Assembly (NCBI GenBank): GCA_910589665.1 | Contig: CAJUTR010000001.1 | Coordinates: 82,966-138,618 of the forward strand | Direction: 5' to 3' | Source: an uncultured Eubacterium sp. | GTDB lineage: Bacteria > Bacillota > Clostridia > Lachnospirales > Lachnospiraceae | DNA: 55,653 nucleotides | In this document: positions 1 through 8,346 of the stretch, piece after piece | How the letters are laid out: every line of letters begins with the position of its first letter | Numbering within the stretch: the first letter of the stretch is position 1 | The notes under the pieces: model-generated | The model's input: only the letters and a program-made list of their open reading frames with translations | Databases searched by the model: none | Told to the model about the DNA's origin: nothing | Translations under genes and position numbers: made by a program

Positions 1-860
1 ATCCGACCGAGAAACCGACTGATCCAGAGGAAACAAAAACGCCGTGGCCATCACAGACGCCGTGGGAGCCGTCACCAACGCAGAAACCGCCGGTCGATCC
101 GACCGAGAAACCGACTGATCCAGAGGAAACAAAAACGCCGTGGCCATCACAAACTCCGTGGGAGCCGTCACCGACGCAGAAGCCGCCGGTCGATCCGACC
201 GAGAAACCGACGGCTCCGGATAAAACGCCAGTACCTCAGCCGTCGAGTACACCGTTGCCAGCACTAGAATCTTCCCAGCCGCTGCCTGCAGTTGTTCCTC
301 CAGTGGAACAAACAGTGCAGAAAGACTTGCTATTGCCAAAAGTGTCTTCCGCTAAAACGTCACAAGTCATACGATGGAAGGCGGTCGGGCAGGCAGAGGG
401 ATATGTGGTTTACAGAGCGCGCTCAAATGGAAAATGGAAACGCATCCGGACTGTGGGGAAAAAGGTACGCAGGGTGAAATGTACCGGACTCAAAAAAGGC
501 ACACGGTATAAATATTATGTGGCAGTTTACAAGACCATTGGCGGGAAGCGGGTGATCCTTACGAAGTCCCTGCCTGTATACAGCGTGACAAGGGGAGGAA
601 AATATGGGAATGTTTCAAAATTGCGCATTAAGGTTTCGACAGTGAATGTCAGGACAGGTCAAAAGATCCGTCTGAACGTCAGAGTGACGGGAAAAAAGAT
701 GAAGAAAGCCGATAAGAAAGTCCGGTATGTTCTTACGGATCCATCAGTGGCTAAGGTATCAAAGAAGGGGACCGTTACGGGATTACGGCGCGGAGCCTGT
801 TATCTTTACTGCATTACCCAGAACGGCCTTTATAAGAGGATTAAAGTGAATGCGAAGTAA
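1..860 (+). CDS. Surface/secreted repeat protein, 3' part only (Pro-rich repeats + Fn3-like + Big2-like)
   Basis: The frame is open from base 3 through the window edge to a TAA at 858-860, so only the last 285 residues are visible. The first ~70 residues are a Pro/Thr/Trp-rich tandem repeat with a 32-residue period. Then comes a fibronectin-III-like stretch (about residues 112-198, with the pattern of a core Trp, 'YVVYRA' and a 'GTRYKYYVAVY' strand). A basic bacterial Ig-like (Big2-type) end follows, containing 'DPSVAKVSKKGTVTGLRRG'. Such Pro-rich linkers joined to Fn3 and Big2 modules are usual in cell-surface or secreted proteins of gut Firmicutes. No LPXTG signal or transmembrane segment is present at the C-terminus, so attachment, if any, must come from the missing N-terminal part. 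The exact role is unknown. An ATG at 255 lies inside the gene and is not taken as the start because the repeats upstream are in the same frame. Confidence 0.75.
   Translation, partial: PTEKPTDPEETKTPWPSQTPWEPSPTQKPPVDPTEKPTDPEETKTPWPSQTPWEPSPTQKPPVDPTEKPTAPDKTPVPQPSSTPLPALESSQPLPAVVPPVEQTVQKDLLLPKVSSAKTSQVIRWKAVGQAEGYVVYRARSNGKWKRIRTVGKKVRRVKCTGLKKGTRYKYYVAVYKTIGGKRVILTKSLPVYSVTRGGKYGNVSKLRIKVSTVNVRTGQKIRLNVRVTGKKMKKADKKVRYVLTDPSVAKVSKKGTVTGLRRGACYLYCITQNGLYKRIKVNAK
3..213 (+). repeat. 96-bp in-frame tandem repeat (two full copies and a partial third)
   Basis: Unit 1 is 3-98, unit 2 is 99-194, and the third starts at 195 and diverges after about 18 bases. Each unit encodes 32 residues beginning PTEKPTDPEETKTPWP. 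Units 1 and 2 differ at four positions, all of them silent third-codon changes. The array continues to the left edge, so its full copy number is not visible. Confidence 0.95.
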
Positions 861-875
861 TTTGTTTTAGATTAC

Positions 876-910
876 AAAAAGCACAGCTCGTTGGCAGGAC
901 TGTGCTTTTT
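876..910 (+). terminator. Intrinsic terminator after the surface protein
   Basis: A perfect 11-bp stem (876-886 with 900-910) has AAAAAGCACAG on the left arm, a 13-base loop and a right arm ending in five T. It lies 15 bases after the stop codon of the preceding gene. Confidence 0.88.
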
Positions 911-1095
911 CTTTGCCCCTGTGAAATATGAAAGTCGATCTCAAAACGGGAAAGTCGTTTTACAAAATGCCAATTATACCCTGAAACATGCAAATTGTTC
1001 CGTTCGGTGGATAGGAACGGAGCGTTTATGTTACAATAATCCAGTACGATGGATAGCACAGGAAGCGGCATGGGCGCTTCGGGACGGAGGAAGAG

Positions 1096-2388
1096 ATGCT
1101 AGGTGGTTCAGTTTGGGTAGCAGGTTTGAGGAATGGTATGGCGGCTTTTTTGATGATGGCAGTGTTTCTGCTTCTCGACCGCCCCTGTCTTCCCATGAAA
1201 AAAACGATTTGCTGTTATGTTCTATTTGGAGTAGCCGTCGTAACCTGTTTCAGTGTATGGTATGCCCTCGACTGGGAATCTTTTGTCCGCTTTGCTGGTA
1301 TGCTTACCATTCCGGTGATCGGCGTATTCTGCACGAAACTGAGCCGGGAAACGATCTATGTATCTTTATACAAGCTGACGCTCGGGTTTTACTTGATTTC
1401 CGTAACTGTATTTTGCGGCATAGATGCGGCGCGATTATGGTTTTCGGAGAGTATATGGGCGGATCTTGCCGTACGCTCTGTGCTGATGACTCTTATGATC
1501 GCGGTCATCGCGTGGAAAGTCCGAACGAGGTTTTTAGAGGGCATAGACTATGTGAGGGAAGAGATGGACTGGTTCAGTACGGTTACGGTGTTCTTCTCTA
1601 TACTGACAGCGGCGCTCGTGGCTTTTTGGCCGGGAACCCATGTATTTTCCATGTTTCATGTCGTGAGGACGGTCATTCTTTTTCTAATGGCTGGCGTCAT
1701 ACAGTTTATGGTATATAAAATCTATTTCCATCGGGGCCGGGAGCGCCGTTATCAGGTGGAAAATGAATTGCTTGAGACGAATGAGCGGCTCATAAGCCGG
1801 CAGTTGGAGCTGATGCGCGAGTCAAGGGAGGAAGCGGCCAGGATTCGGCATGATGTGCGCCATCACAGTCTCCTGATCGAGAAATATATCCGGAACGGGG
1901 AAAATGATAAGCTGCTCGCTTATGTGAAACAGTACAGGGATGATGTGGAGAGCCAGGGAACCGAATGTATCTGCGGAAATGAAACGATCAGTAATATCCT
2001 GTCTTTATATGCCAGACAGGCCAAAAAAGAAGGCATTGAGGTTACGATGCACGTCAGGGCCGCAGGCAATGTTACCGTGCGGGATATTGATCTTGTCGCC
2101 GTCATTGCCAATGTGTTTGAGAATGCGATTCATGGCTGCCAGGCTTCAGGCAAATCGGATCAGAACATTTTTATGTCAGTCGATCAAAAGGGGAAAAAGA
2201 TCGTCGTCCAGTGCCGGAATACCTGCTCGGCAGATCTGAAATTTAAAAATGGCGTGCCGCAGTCGGATTCCGGAAAAAGTATCGGCATATCGAGTATTTT
2301 AAAAGTGGTATCCTATTACAGAGGCGAAGCGGAGTTTTCAGTAAAAGACGGGATGTTTATCACAAAGATCCTGTTACATATCATGTGA
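1096..2388 (+). CDS. GHKL-type (AgrC/VirS-like) membrane sensor histidine kinase
   Basis: This 430-residue protein has about six hydrophobic segments in residues 1-205, then a short linker coiled coil rich in Glu/Arg, then a cytoplasmic kinase core. The phospho-acceptor region is 'RIRHDVRHH' near residues 249-257 (His252 is the likely site). The N box is 'NVFENAIHG' near residue 339, and a short Gly-rich 'GKSIGISSI' acts as the G box, as in the HATPase_c_5 (GHKL) family. The start has a good ribosome site (GGAGG, six bases before ATG). No LytTR response regulator is adjacent; the next gene, five bases downstream, is a chemoreceptor. The signal sensed is not predictable. In this family many members sense peptides, but others do not. 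Confidence 0.85.
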   Translation: MLGGSVWVAGLRNGMAAFLMMAVFLLLDRPCLPMKKTICCYVLFGVAVVTCFSVWYALDWESFVRFAGMLTIPVIGVFCTKLSRETIYVSLYKLTLGFYLISVTVFCGIDAARLWFSESIWADLAVRSVLMTLMIAVIAWKVRTRFLEGIDYVREEMDWFSTVTVFFSILTAALVAFWPGTHVFSMFHVVRTVILFLMAGVIQFMVYKIYFHRGRERRYQVENELLETNERLISRQLELMRESREEAARIRHDVRHHSLLIEKYIRNGENDKLLAYVKQYRDDVESQGTECICGNETISNILSLYARQAKKEGIEVTMHVRAAGNVTVRDIDLVAVIANVFENAIHGCQASGKSDQNIFMSVDQKGKKIVVQCRNTCSADLKFKNGVPQSDSGKSIGISSILKVVSYYRGEAEFSVKDGMFITKILLHIM

Positions 2389-2404
2389 AGAAATGAGGCT
2401 GATT

Positions 2405-4405
2405 ATGAGAAGGACAATGAAAGGAAAACTGACGATCAGTGTGATCGCTATTGTAGTGGCAAGCATTATGCTGACAACGATCGGCACTGTCGTGGTAGCG
2501 GGAAGGAATCTGATCCAGGATCAGACGGAGGCGCTGCAGCTCAATGCAGAAAAATACGCGGAAGAGATCAACACATGGATCGAAAATGAAAAAATGCTGG
2601 CGGACGGTGCAGCGAACAGTATAGAAGCCGCCGCGGACACATCAGATGGCTTGATACAGTCTGTGTTAGACACATTCGCGGCAGACCGGGCAGAGCTGTT
2701 AAATTTATACTGTGGAACGAAAGAAAGTAAGTTCCTCCAGTCGAACCGGGACGCGGAAATACCAGATGGGTATGATCCGGTACAGCGCGGCTGGTATCAG
2801 CAGGCGGCAGAGGAAAAGGCGGTCATCGTGACCGATCCTTACTGGGATGTGCTGACGAACCAGATGTGTACGACGATCGCAGCACCGGTTTACATAAATG
2901 GAAGTCTGGAGGCCGTGATCGGCCTGGATGTCACATTGGGCACGGTGACGGACCTGACTGGGAGCATTAATTTTGCCGATGGTGTTTATGGCTTTTTGGC
3001 CGACAGCAGCGGAAAGTATGTGTCACATCGGAATAAGGAGTATGAGCCGACAGAAGATGCAGCAGTCGCCGTGACGGATATTTTACCAGGATTGGACGCG
3101 CTGATAAATGGAGCGGACAGCGGCGTGGAAAAAATGAGGGATTACGATGGGGCGGAATGTTATTTTGCCGCGTCGGTCATTGAGGCGAGCAGCTGGAAAC
3201 TCGGTGTCGTGGTGCCGACGGCAAACGTCGTGAAATCGCTTACTACAATGGTAGTCGTTGCGCTTGTGACCGCGCTTCTTATGATCGTTTTGGTAGCTGT
3301 GTTCATGGCAGGACTGATCGGCAGGACGCTGGCGCCGGTACAGATGCTCAAGCAGTTTGCATCAGGTGATTTTTCTGAACATACCGTGAGTGAGACAGCG
3401 ATACCGAAAGAATATAAAAACGAGACAGAGCAGATCCGTACGGCGACGGTCGAAGTAAAACAGCAGATACGGACCATTATACTCAATACAAAAGAAGAGG
3501 CGCAAAGCATCGGCACGATCGCGGAAGGCACATCGGAGGAAATGGCTGTGCTGACAAAGGGGATTTCCCATATTTTACAGTCAGTCGTGGAAGTGCTAAG
3601 ACAGACGAGAGCGGCAAAAGAACTGGCGGACCATATGAAATCGACGGGGCAGGAGCTCGGAGGACTTGTGGAAGATGTGGCAAAAAAAGCCGGTGAGGCG
3701 GCTGCACAGTCGGGTGATATCATGAGCCGCGCGGGAAAGCAGCATGAAAGTTCTGAACTGGCGGGAAGAGAAGCTGTCTCCATGTATCAGGAGACGAAAG
3801 GGGAATTGGAGCGGGCGATCGCGGACAGCCAGCGCGTGCGGGATATCAATACGCTGACGGAGGAGATCCTCTCGATCAGTTCCCAGACAAACCTGCTGGC
3901 GCTGAACGCCTCGATCGAGGCGGCGCGCGCTGGAGAAGCTGGAAAGGGATTTGCCGTTGTGGCGGACGAGATCCGCGAACTCGCTGACCACTCAAGGGAT
4001 GCGGTTGATAAAATACGTCAGGTAACGGAAGATGTCATGCAGAATGTATCGGTTTTGTCAGAACGATCGGAGAGGCTGCTGACATTTATGAATGAAAAGG
4101 TCATGCAGGATTACAGGGGCATGACGGAACTCGCCGGCATGTATAAAGAAGACGCGGTTTTTTACAATGGTATTTCCGGTGATCTGGGTTCGGCTTCCGA
4201 ACAGATGAGTGCCGCCATGGAGGGCATTAACGAAACGATCCGCTCGATCACGTTACTGGTCGGCGATATTGACAAATGTATACAGGGCATGGAGCGTTCC
4301 GCCCAGAATTCCAATGAGAATTCCAATACGGTTCTTGGAAAAATGGAGGAATTGTTCCGGTTGAGCGAACTATTAAATGAAACGGTGGCTTCTTTTAAAG
4401 TATGA
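2405..4405 (+). CDS. Methyl-accepting chemotaxis protein with extracellular dCache-type sensor
   Basis: This is a 666-residue chemoreceptor. A first membrane segment (about 8-30) is followed by an extracellular region of ~250 residues with dCache features ('RGWYQQA', 'DPYWDVLTNQMCTTIAAPVY', 'VIGLDVTLG'). A second membrane segment (about 280-305) leads into the cytoplasmic coiled-coil domain. The highly conserved hairpin tip is visible as 'SSQTNLLALNASIEAARAGE' near residues 490-510; it contacts CheA and CheW. The double Cache fold usually binds amino acids or other small metabolites; the ligand is not known here. An ATG at 2393 is also in frame, but 2405 has GAGG six bases upstream and is preferred. 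The gene follows the GHKL kinase by a few bases and probably shares its transcript. Confidence 0.9.
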   Translation: MRRTMKGKLTISVIAIVVASIMLTTIGTVVVAGRNLIQDQTEALQLNAEKYAEEINTWIENEKMLADGAANSIEAAADTSDGLIQSVLDTFAADRAELLNLYCGTKESKFLQSNRDAEIPDGYDPVQRGWYQQAAEEKAVIVTDPYWDVLTNQMCTTIAAPVYINGSLEAVIGLDVTLGTVTDLTGSINFADGVYGFLADSSGKYVSHRNKEYEPTEDAAVAVTDILPGLDALINGADSGVEKMRDYDGAECYFAASVIEASSWKLGVVVPTANVVKSLTTMVVVALVTALLMIVLVAVFMAGLIGRTLAPVQMLKQFASGDFSEHTVSETAIPKEYKNETEQIRTATVEVKQQIRTIILNTKEEAQSIGTIAEGTSEEMAVLTKGISHILQSVVEVLRQTRAAKELADHMKSTGQELGGLVEDVAKKAGEAAAQSGDIMSRAGKQHESSELAGREAVSMYQETKGELERAIADSQRVRDINTLTEEILSISSQTNLLALNASIEAARAGEAGKGFAVVADEIRELADHSRDAVDKIRQVTEDVMQNVSVLSERSERLLTFMNEKVMQDYRGMTELAGMYKEDAVFYNGISGDLGSASEQMSAAMEGINETIRSITLLVGDIDKCIQGMERSAQNSNENSNTVLGKMEELFRLSELLNETVASFKV

Positions 4406-4426
4406 TCCGATACCGCGTTCGTACAC

Positions 4427-4474
4427 GGCACACCTGCAAGTGTGGAAATTACTTGCAGGTGTGCCATTATTTTC
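4427..4474 (+). terminator. Intrinsic terminator after the chemoreceptor
   Basis: A perfect 14-bp stem pairs GGCACACCTGCAAG (4427-4440) with CTTGCAGGTGTGCC (4452-4465) across an 11-base loop and is followed by a T-rich tract (4466-4476). It separates the kinase/chemoreceptor pair from the next promoter, whose -35 box begins at 4475, right after the terminator. Confidence 0.92.
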
Positions 4475-4503
4475 TTGACACGAGAGAGACATTCGTGTAT
4501 ACT
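4475..4503 (+). promoter_or_regulatory. Sigma-A promoter of the GntR/ABC operon
   Basis: A consensus TTGACA (4475-4480) is followed after exactly 17 bases by TATACT (4498-4503). It sits about 70 bases before the GntR start codon and directly after a terminator, so it is the likely promoter of the four-gene operon 4571-8308. Confidence 0.85.
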
Positions 4504-4505
4504 GA

Positions 4506-4540
4506 CTGTATTGGTTGAAGTGGTACAGATGGTACAGGTG
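4506..4540 (+). promoter_or_regulatory. Candidate GntR operator just downstream of the promoter
   Basis: TGGTACAG occurs twice (4521-4528 and 4530-4537), nine bases apart, and CTGTA at 4506-4510 forms an inverted match with TACAG at 4524-4528. The site covers the expected transcription start and early leader of the operon. That is where YtrA-type repressors commonly bind their own promoter. The link to the GntR protein is an inference. Confidence 0.45.
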
Positions 4541-4570
4541 CAGGCCACATAACGGGAAGGAGGTGATTGT

Positions 4571-4948
4571 GTGATACAAATCAATCCAACGAATAGCCAG
4601 CCTATTTTTGAGCAGATCATATCCCAGATTAAAATGCTTGTTCTGAAAGGATATCTAAAACCGGGAGATGGTCTTCCGTCTGTGCGCAAACTCGCGCTGA
4701 AACTTTCTGTGACGCCGGGGACGGTCGCGAAGGCGTACAGTGAGCTGGAGCGTCAGAATGTCATTGTGACGATACGGGGGAAAGGGGCTTACATTGCGGA
4801 AAAATGTGATTATAAGCCGTCTGAGACACAGCTGCAAAGGGGATTTCTCGCATTCCGGGGCGTATGTATGGACTTGATCTATATGGGGATCCAGAGAGAG
4901 GAGTTGGAGGAACAACTGGAGGATATTTACAGTAATATTGTCCGGTGA
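4571..4948 (+). CDS. GntR-family regulator, small YtrA type
   Basis: This 125-residue protein has a winged helix at about residues 8-75 ('QPIFEQIISQIK', 'LPSVRKLALKLSVTPGTVAKAYSELERQNV', 'IRGKGAYIA') and only a short C-terminal helical tail of about 45 residues. That is the size and layout of the YtrA subfamily, whose members usually repress the ABC transporter operon in which they lie. The start is GTG, supported by a strong AGGAGGTGA site. The stop overlaps a possible GTG of the next frame, and an ABC ATPase follows, matching the usual YtrA context. Confidence 0.9.
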   Translation: MIQINPTNSQPIFEQIISQIKMLVLKGYLKPGDGLPSVRKLALKLSVTPGTVAKAYSELERQNVIVTIRGKGAYIAEKCDYKPSETQLQRGFLAFRGVCMDLIYMGIQREELEEQLEDIYSNIVR

Positions 4949-5037
4949 AACAGGTAGACGATGCCGGCCTGCACGACGGAACCGCTTACCGTCGCAAACA
5001 AAGGGAGAAAGAGGAAATCTCAGAAATGGAGGAAAAG

Positions 5038-5940
5038 ATGATTGAATTAAAGCATGTGACCAAGTCGTATGACAAAGGCGAAAAGCCCGTCGTAGAAGAT
5101 ATCTCATTCTCGGTGGAACAGGGAAAGATCCACGGGCTGATCGGGCCGAACGGCTCTGGTAAGACGACACTGATCAAGTGTATTACCGGAATTTTAAAAG
5201 TGGACTCGGGAGAAATTTTAATGGATGGAAAACCGGTTTTCGACAATCCGGAAGTAAAAAAACACATGGGATATGTGGCGGATAACTGCAATTTTTTTCC
5301 GAAATACCGGGTGCAGGACATGGTGAAATTTTACGGGGGCATGTTTGAAAAATTTGACCGTGCGGAATTTGATAAGCTGAATGAACTTTTTAAGATCCCG
5401 CTAAAACGTAAGATCGGACATCTTTCGAAAGGGCAGAAGATGCGGACATCGTTTATGCTCAATATGGCCCTGAGCCCGGATGTGCTCGTGCTTGATGAGC
5501 CGACGAGCGGACTGGACGCGATCGCCAAAGCGGATCTGCTCGATCATATTGTGACAAAAGTAGAATACGGGGAGATTGCCGTGATCATTTCCACCCATCA
5601 TCTATATGAGTTGGAAAAGATATGCGATACGGTTACGATGCTCGGAGAGACCGGCGTGAAGTATCAGGGAAATCTCGATGAGGTCAAGGCGCAGATCAGC
5701 AAATACCAGGTTGTATTTAAAAACGGCGTACCGGAAGGCGTTTTGAACGACAGGCGTGTCATCAGCTATTCCAATATCGGCAGTGTGTATACCTTTTTGT
5801 GGGACCATGTGCTCGATGAGGAACAGGAGGGCGCCGAGGCGTTCTTTGGCGGAAAGGGCGCGGATCTGGTCGAGCAGACGGAGATTTCGCTGGAGGAGCT
5901 GTTTATTTATTCAAATCGAAGGAGGAGGGACCATGAGTAA
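5038..5940 (+). CDS. ABC transporter ATP-binding protein (GntR operon)
   Basis: This 300-residue ATPase has Walker A 'GPNGSGKTT', signature 'LSKGQKMR', Walker B 'VLVLDEPTSGLD' and switch His in 'STHHLYE'. The C-terminal ~70 residues resemble the regulatory tail found in BcrA/YtrB-like exporters. The start at 5038 gives the normal N-terminus ('MIELKHVTKSYDKG') with GGAGG five bases upstream. Other in-frame starts exist at 5026 and at a GTG at 4945 that overlaps the GntR stop; the extra residues they would add do not look like ABC sequence. The partner is the membrane protein whose start codon overlaps this gene's end by eight bases. The substrate is unknown; exporters of this type often handle peptides or cell-envelope stress. 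Confidence 0.9.
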   Translation: MIELKHVTKSYDKGEKPVVEDISFSVEQGKIHGLIGPNGSGKTTLIKCITGILKVDSGEILMDGKPVFDNPEVKKHMGYVADNCNFFPKYRVQDMVKFYGGMFEKFDRAEFDKLNELFKIPLKRKIGHLSKGQKMRTSFMLNMALSPDVLVLDEPTSGLDAIAKADLLDHIVTKVEYGEIAVIISTHHLYELEKICDTVTMLGETGVKYQGNLDEVKAQISKYQVVFKNGVPEGVLNDRRVISYSNIGSVYTFLWDHVLDEEQEGAEAFFGGKGADLVEQTEISLEELFIYSNRRRRDHE

Positions 5941-7060
5941 ACCAGCTGTTACATATATGAAAAGGGAATGGAAAAAAGTACTTCCGGTATTTGCATTATC
6001 AGTATGTTATGCCGCTTTTGTTTTTGTCCTTGTGTTTCTGGCGCTGAGTGACGCGAATACGTCGTTCCGGTTGAAGATGGCGTACCCGGATGGGTATCCG
6101 AGTTTTGGGATCGGGGATATGTTCATCACGGCGATGTACGATGTGTTGATCGGATTTCATGGGTTTGCGGTGATCGTTTTTGAGGCGATGCTCATCCGCA
6201 AGGTGTTCTATCAGGAGAATCGTGCCGGAATTTCTGACTTTCTACGCATCCTTCCGATCAAAGAGAGGAACAAGGCGGCGATGAAGGTGTGCGCCGGGGA
6301 GAGTGCTATTTTTGGATTTTGCGTATTTTTTGGTGTTTTTGGAACGATCACCAACGCGATTCTGAGTAAAGGGCTTGCTGAAAATGCCAGCATCATGCCG
6401 ATCGAAAAACTGACGGATGGCGGCAGCCTGTCCAATGCGTATTTGATGATCTGGCAGACATCAGGTATGATGTTTCTGGCGCTGAGCGCTATGTTTCTCG
6501 TGTTGTTTGTGATGCAGAGCTGTATCCATAATATGCCAGTAGCCATGTTTGCGGGATTTGGCATGCTGTTCGTGCCGACTTATTATACGCTGTTATATGA
6601 AATGACGACAGTAAAAGATCTCCACATGAGTAAGGTCGCAGGGGTTTTTTTGAATCATTATCCTGCGAACAACTTTGGTGATGAGTATATAGGTGAAACA
6701 GAGATCTACACGATGGGGGCAGAATGGGGATACATGGGTGAGAAGATCGTGTTTTTGGCGGTGGTCATAGTTGCGGCGATCGGGATTTTGGCACTTCTCC
6801 TCCGTATGCGCTGGAATATCCGGGAATCGAATAACCGGATAATCAATTCTCCCGCTATAACTGAATTTATCGTGACCGGATTTTCCATCAGCGCGGGGAC
6901 GGCAGTCGCAGTTATCACAGGAAATATGCCATATCCGGCGGCGGATACCGTGATGGAGAAGTACGGATTTTTCATTGTGACGCTTATTGTAGGATGTATT
7001 GTGTGGGCGATGATTCACGGAATCGGGCTGGCAGTGATGAAACGCCAGAGGGGGGCGTAA
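5933..7060 (+). CDS. ABC-2-type membrane permease subunit
   Basis: This 375-residue integral membrane protein has about six hydrophobic spans (near residues 17-40, 65-90, 120-145, 180-220, 255-285, 310-370). The start is ATG at 5933 with AAGGAGGAGGG just upstream, overlapping the end of the ATPase gene by eight bases, which indicates translational coupling. The position directly after a YtrB-like ATPase and its membrane topology support a role as the membrane half of the transporter. Sequence motifs specific for a substrate were not recognised. A longer open frame upstream of the start is only the shadow of the ATPase gene. Confidence 0.82.
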   Translation: MSKPAVTYMKREWKKVLPVFALSVCYAAFVFVLVFLALSDANTSFRLKMAYPDGYPSFGIGDMFITAMYDVLIGFHGFAVIVFEAMLIRKVFYQENRAGISDFLRILPIKERNKAAMKVCAGESAIFGFCVFFGVFGTITNAILSKGLAENASIMPIEKLTDGGSLSNAYLMIWQTSGMMFLALSAMFLVLFVMQSCIHNMPVAMFAGFGMLFVPTYYTLLYEMTTVKDLHMSKVAGVFLNHYPANNFGDEYIGETEIYTMGAEWGYMGEKIVFLAVVIVAAIGILALLLRMRWNIRESNNRIINSPAITEFIVTGFSISAGTAVAVITGNMPYPAADTVMEKYGFFIVTLIVGCIVWAMIHGIGLAVMKRQRGA

Positions 7061-7108
7061 GATCTGCCTGAAGCGGGTCATATCGTTTGGAAAGGAGACA
7101 GAGATATC

Positions 7109-8308
7109 ATGAGAAAGGATAACATAAGTGCGGTCATCGGCATCCTGCTGATATTCGTGATCGGCGCATTGTTTTTGGTGTTTTGTAAGACCACGGCAGC
7201 CAATGCGCCTGTGCAGATGGATTCGGATTACGAGGATTATGATGATATGGACGATGAGGACGAAGAACCAAGTGTAGTAGCAACACTCGATCAGAGAGGG
7301 TATGCCGCGTACCAGCCGCTGCCGGAACGGATACAAAAGCTCATTGATTCAAACCTGTTCGGGGTGACAGAGGAGAAGATCAAACTTGCCGAAGAGGAAT
7401 TGTTTGAGGGCTATGAGACGGAGGAGGATTACGCGGAAGATTATTTCGATGAGGATGAAGAGTATGATCCGGAGGAACTGGCAGAACTGATCAAGGAAGA
7501 GAAGAAGTACAGCAAAGAGGAATTGGAGGAAGAGTATGAGGATACGCTTAAATTCCTAAAGAAGTTTGATGCCCCGGAGTTCTTGAACAGGAATACTAAT
7601 CTGTTTGTCACTGCAGATAGCGATGAGGACGAGGTAGAAGCTTTGTATTGTCCGTTAAAGTGGGATAACAAAACAGGTGAATGTCTGGATAAGCAGAAAT
7701 TAGCGGTGATCGAGAACTGCGGGTTTTCTGGTTTTTCGGATATGGTTGCAGAAGTGGAAAGACAGCAGAAAGACAGTGCAGATGCTTTTCAAACGATGGA
7801 AGACTATTTTGACGGGTACGAAGATGATTACTATGGGGATGGGGAATATAGGCTGTATTGCCAGGGGGTTGAATTTTCTATTTCTTCCTCCTATGGCGAG
7901 TACCGTTATCTTTATGTCAACTTAAACCGTTCCAGCTGCTTTATTCCTCAGCAGTATCGGAACGTGATAGACGGTGTGAAGGCAGATGGCGGTTATGATC
8001 TGTTTTCCTCTTATGTCGCTGGAGGCAAAGATGTGCTTGTTTTCCGCCGGAACCAAACGATTAGCACCAATGGATATCTGGAATCTTTGAGTAAGAAAAA
8101 TGAGTTTGTGGAAAAAAGGATCGTTTTCATTTTTGATCATGGAACGCTGGTTGATTATTATGTTACGTCAGATGTGCCAAGATTGAATCTGGATGAGGTG
8201 GATAAAAAAGTGCTGGATACATACGCCTCAGGACTTGGCAAAACGTTATCCGGAGCGGCGGAATCAGCGAGTAATACGGGCAATTATCTATTCCGCGCGG
8301 GAGATTGA
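7109..8308 (+). CDS. Acidic membrane-anchored protein of unknown function
   Basis: I do not recognise a family. The 399-residue protein has one N-terminal hydrophobic segment (about residues 8-30, 'AVIGILLIFVIGALFLVF') without a lipobox. A strongly acidic region of Asp/Glu/Tyr runs follows (about 38-52 and 95-150). The remaining ~240 residues look globular, with aromatic-rich strands ('EYRLYCQGVEFSISSSYGEY'). It has AAAGGAG upstream and follows the permease by 48 bases with no terminator, so it probably is the fourth gene of the GntR operon. The likely location is the outer face of the membrane, anchored at the N-terminus. It could be an accessory or sensor protein for the ABC transporter, but that is inference from position. 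Confidence 0.7.
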   Translation: MRKDNISAVIGILLIFVIGALFLVFCKTTAANAPVQMDSDYEDYDDMDDEDEEPSVVATLDQRGYAAYQPLPERIQKLIDSNLFGVTEEKIKLAEEELFEGYETEEDYAEDYFDEDEEYDPEELAELIKEEKKYSKEELEEEYEDTLKFLKKFDAPEFLNRNTNLFVTADSDEDEVEALYCPLKWDNKTGECLDKQKLAVIENCGFSGFSDMVAEVERQQKDSADAFQTMEDYFDGYEDDYYGDGEYRLYCQGVEFSISSSYGEYRYLYVNLNRSSCFIPQQYRNVIDGVKADGGYDLFSSYVAGGKDVLVFRRNQTISTNGYLESLSKKNEFVEKRIVFIFDHGTLVDYYVTSDVPRLNLDEVDKKVLDTYASGLGKTLSGAAESASNTGNYLFRAGD

Positions 8309-8332
8309 TGTTAGAAAATTGATATTTATGTA

Positions 8333-8346
8333 AGGACACGTGTCCT
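8333..8346. repeat. Perfect 14-bp palindrome AGGACACGTGTCCT
   Basis: The palindrome lies 25 bases after the stop of the acidic protein and has no loop, so it fits a dimeric protein-binding site better than an RNA hairpin. A further AAGGAC follows immediately. Two copies of GAGGATCGTCG (8385-8395, 8398-8408) occur just before the tRNA promoter. The function is unknown. Confidence 0.6.

Noticed and set aside
3..213. Possible CRISPR array at the left edge
   Set aside because: The 96-base units are directly joined without spacers and code in frame for a Pro-rich peptide.
891..1718. Plus-strand open frame overlapping the GHKL kinase
   Set aside because: It runs in another frame of the kinase gene, begins inside a terminator hairpin and encodes Arg/Cys-rich low-quality sequence.
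6593..7336. Minus-strand open frame opposite the permease and acidic protein
   Set aside because: It spans the junction of two plus-strand genes and is His/Arg-rich as expected for an antisense of membrane-protein codons.
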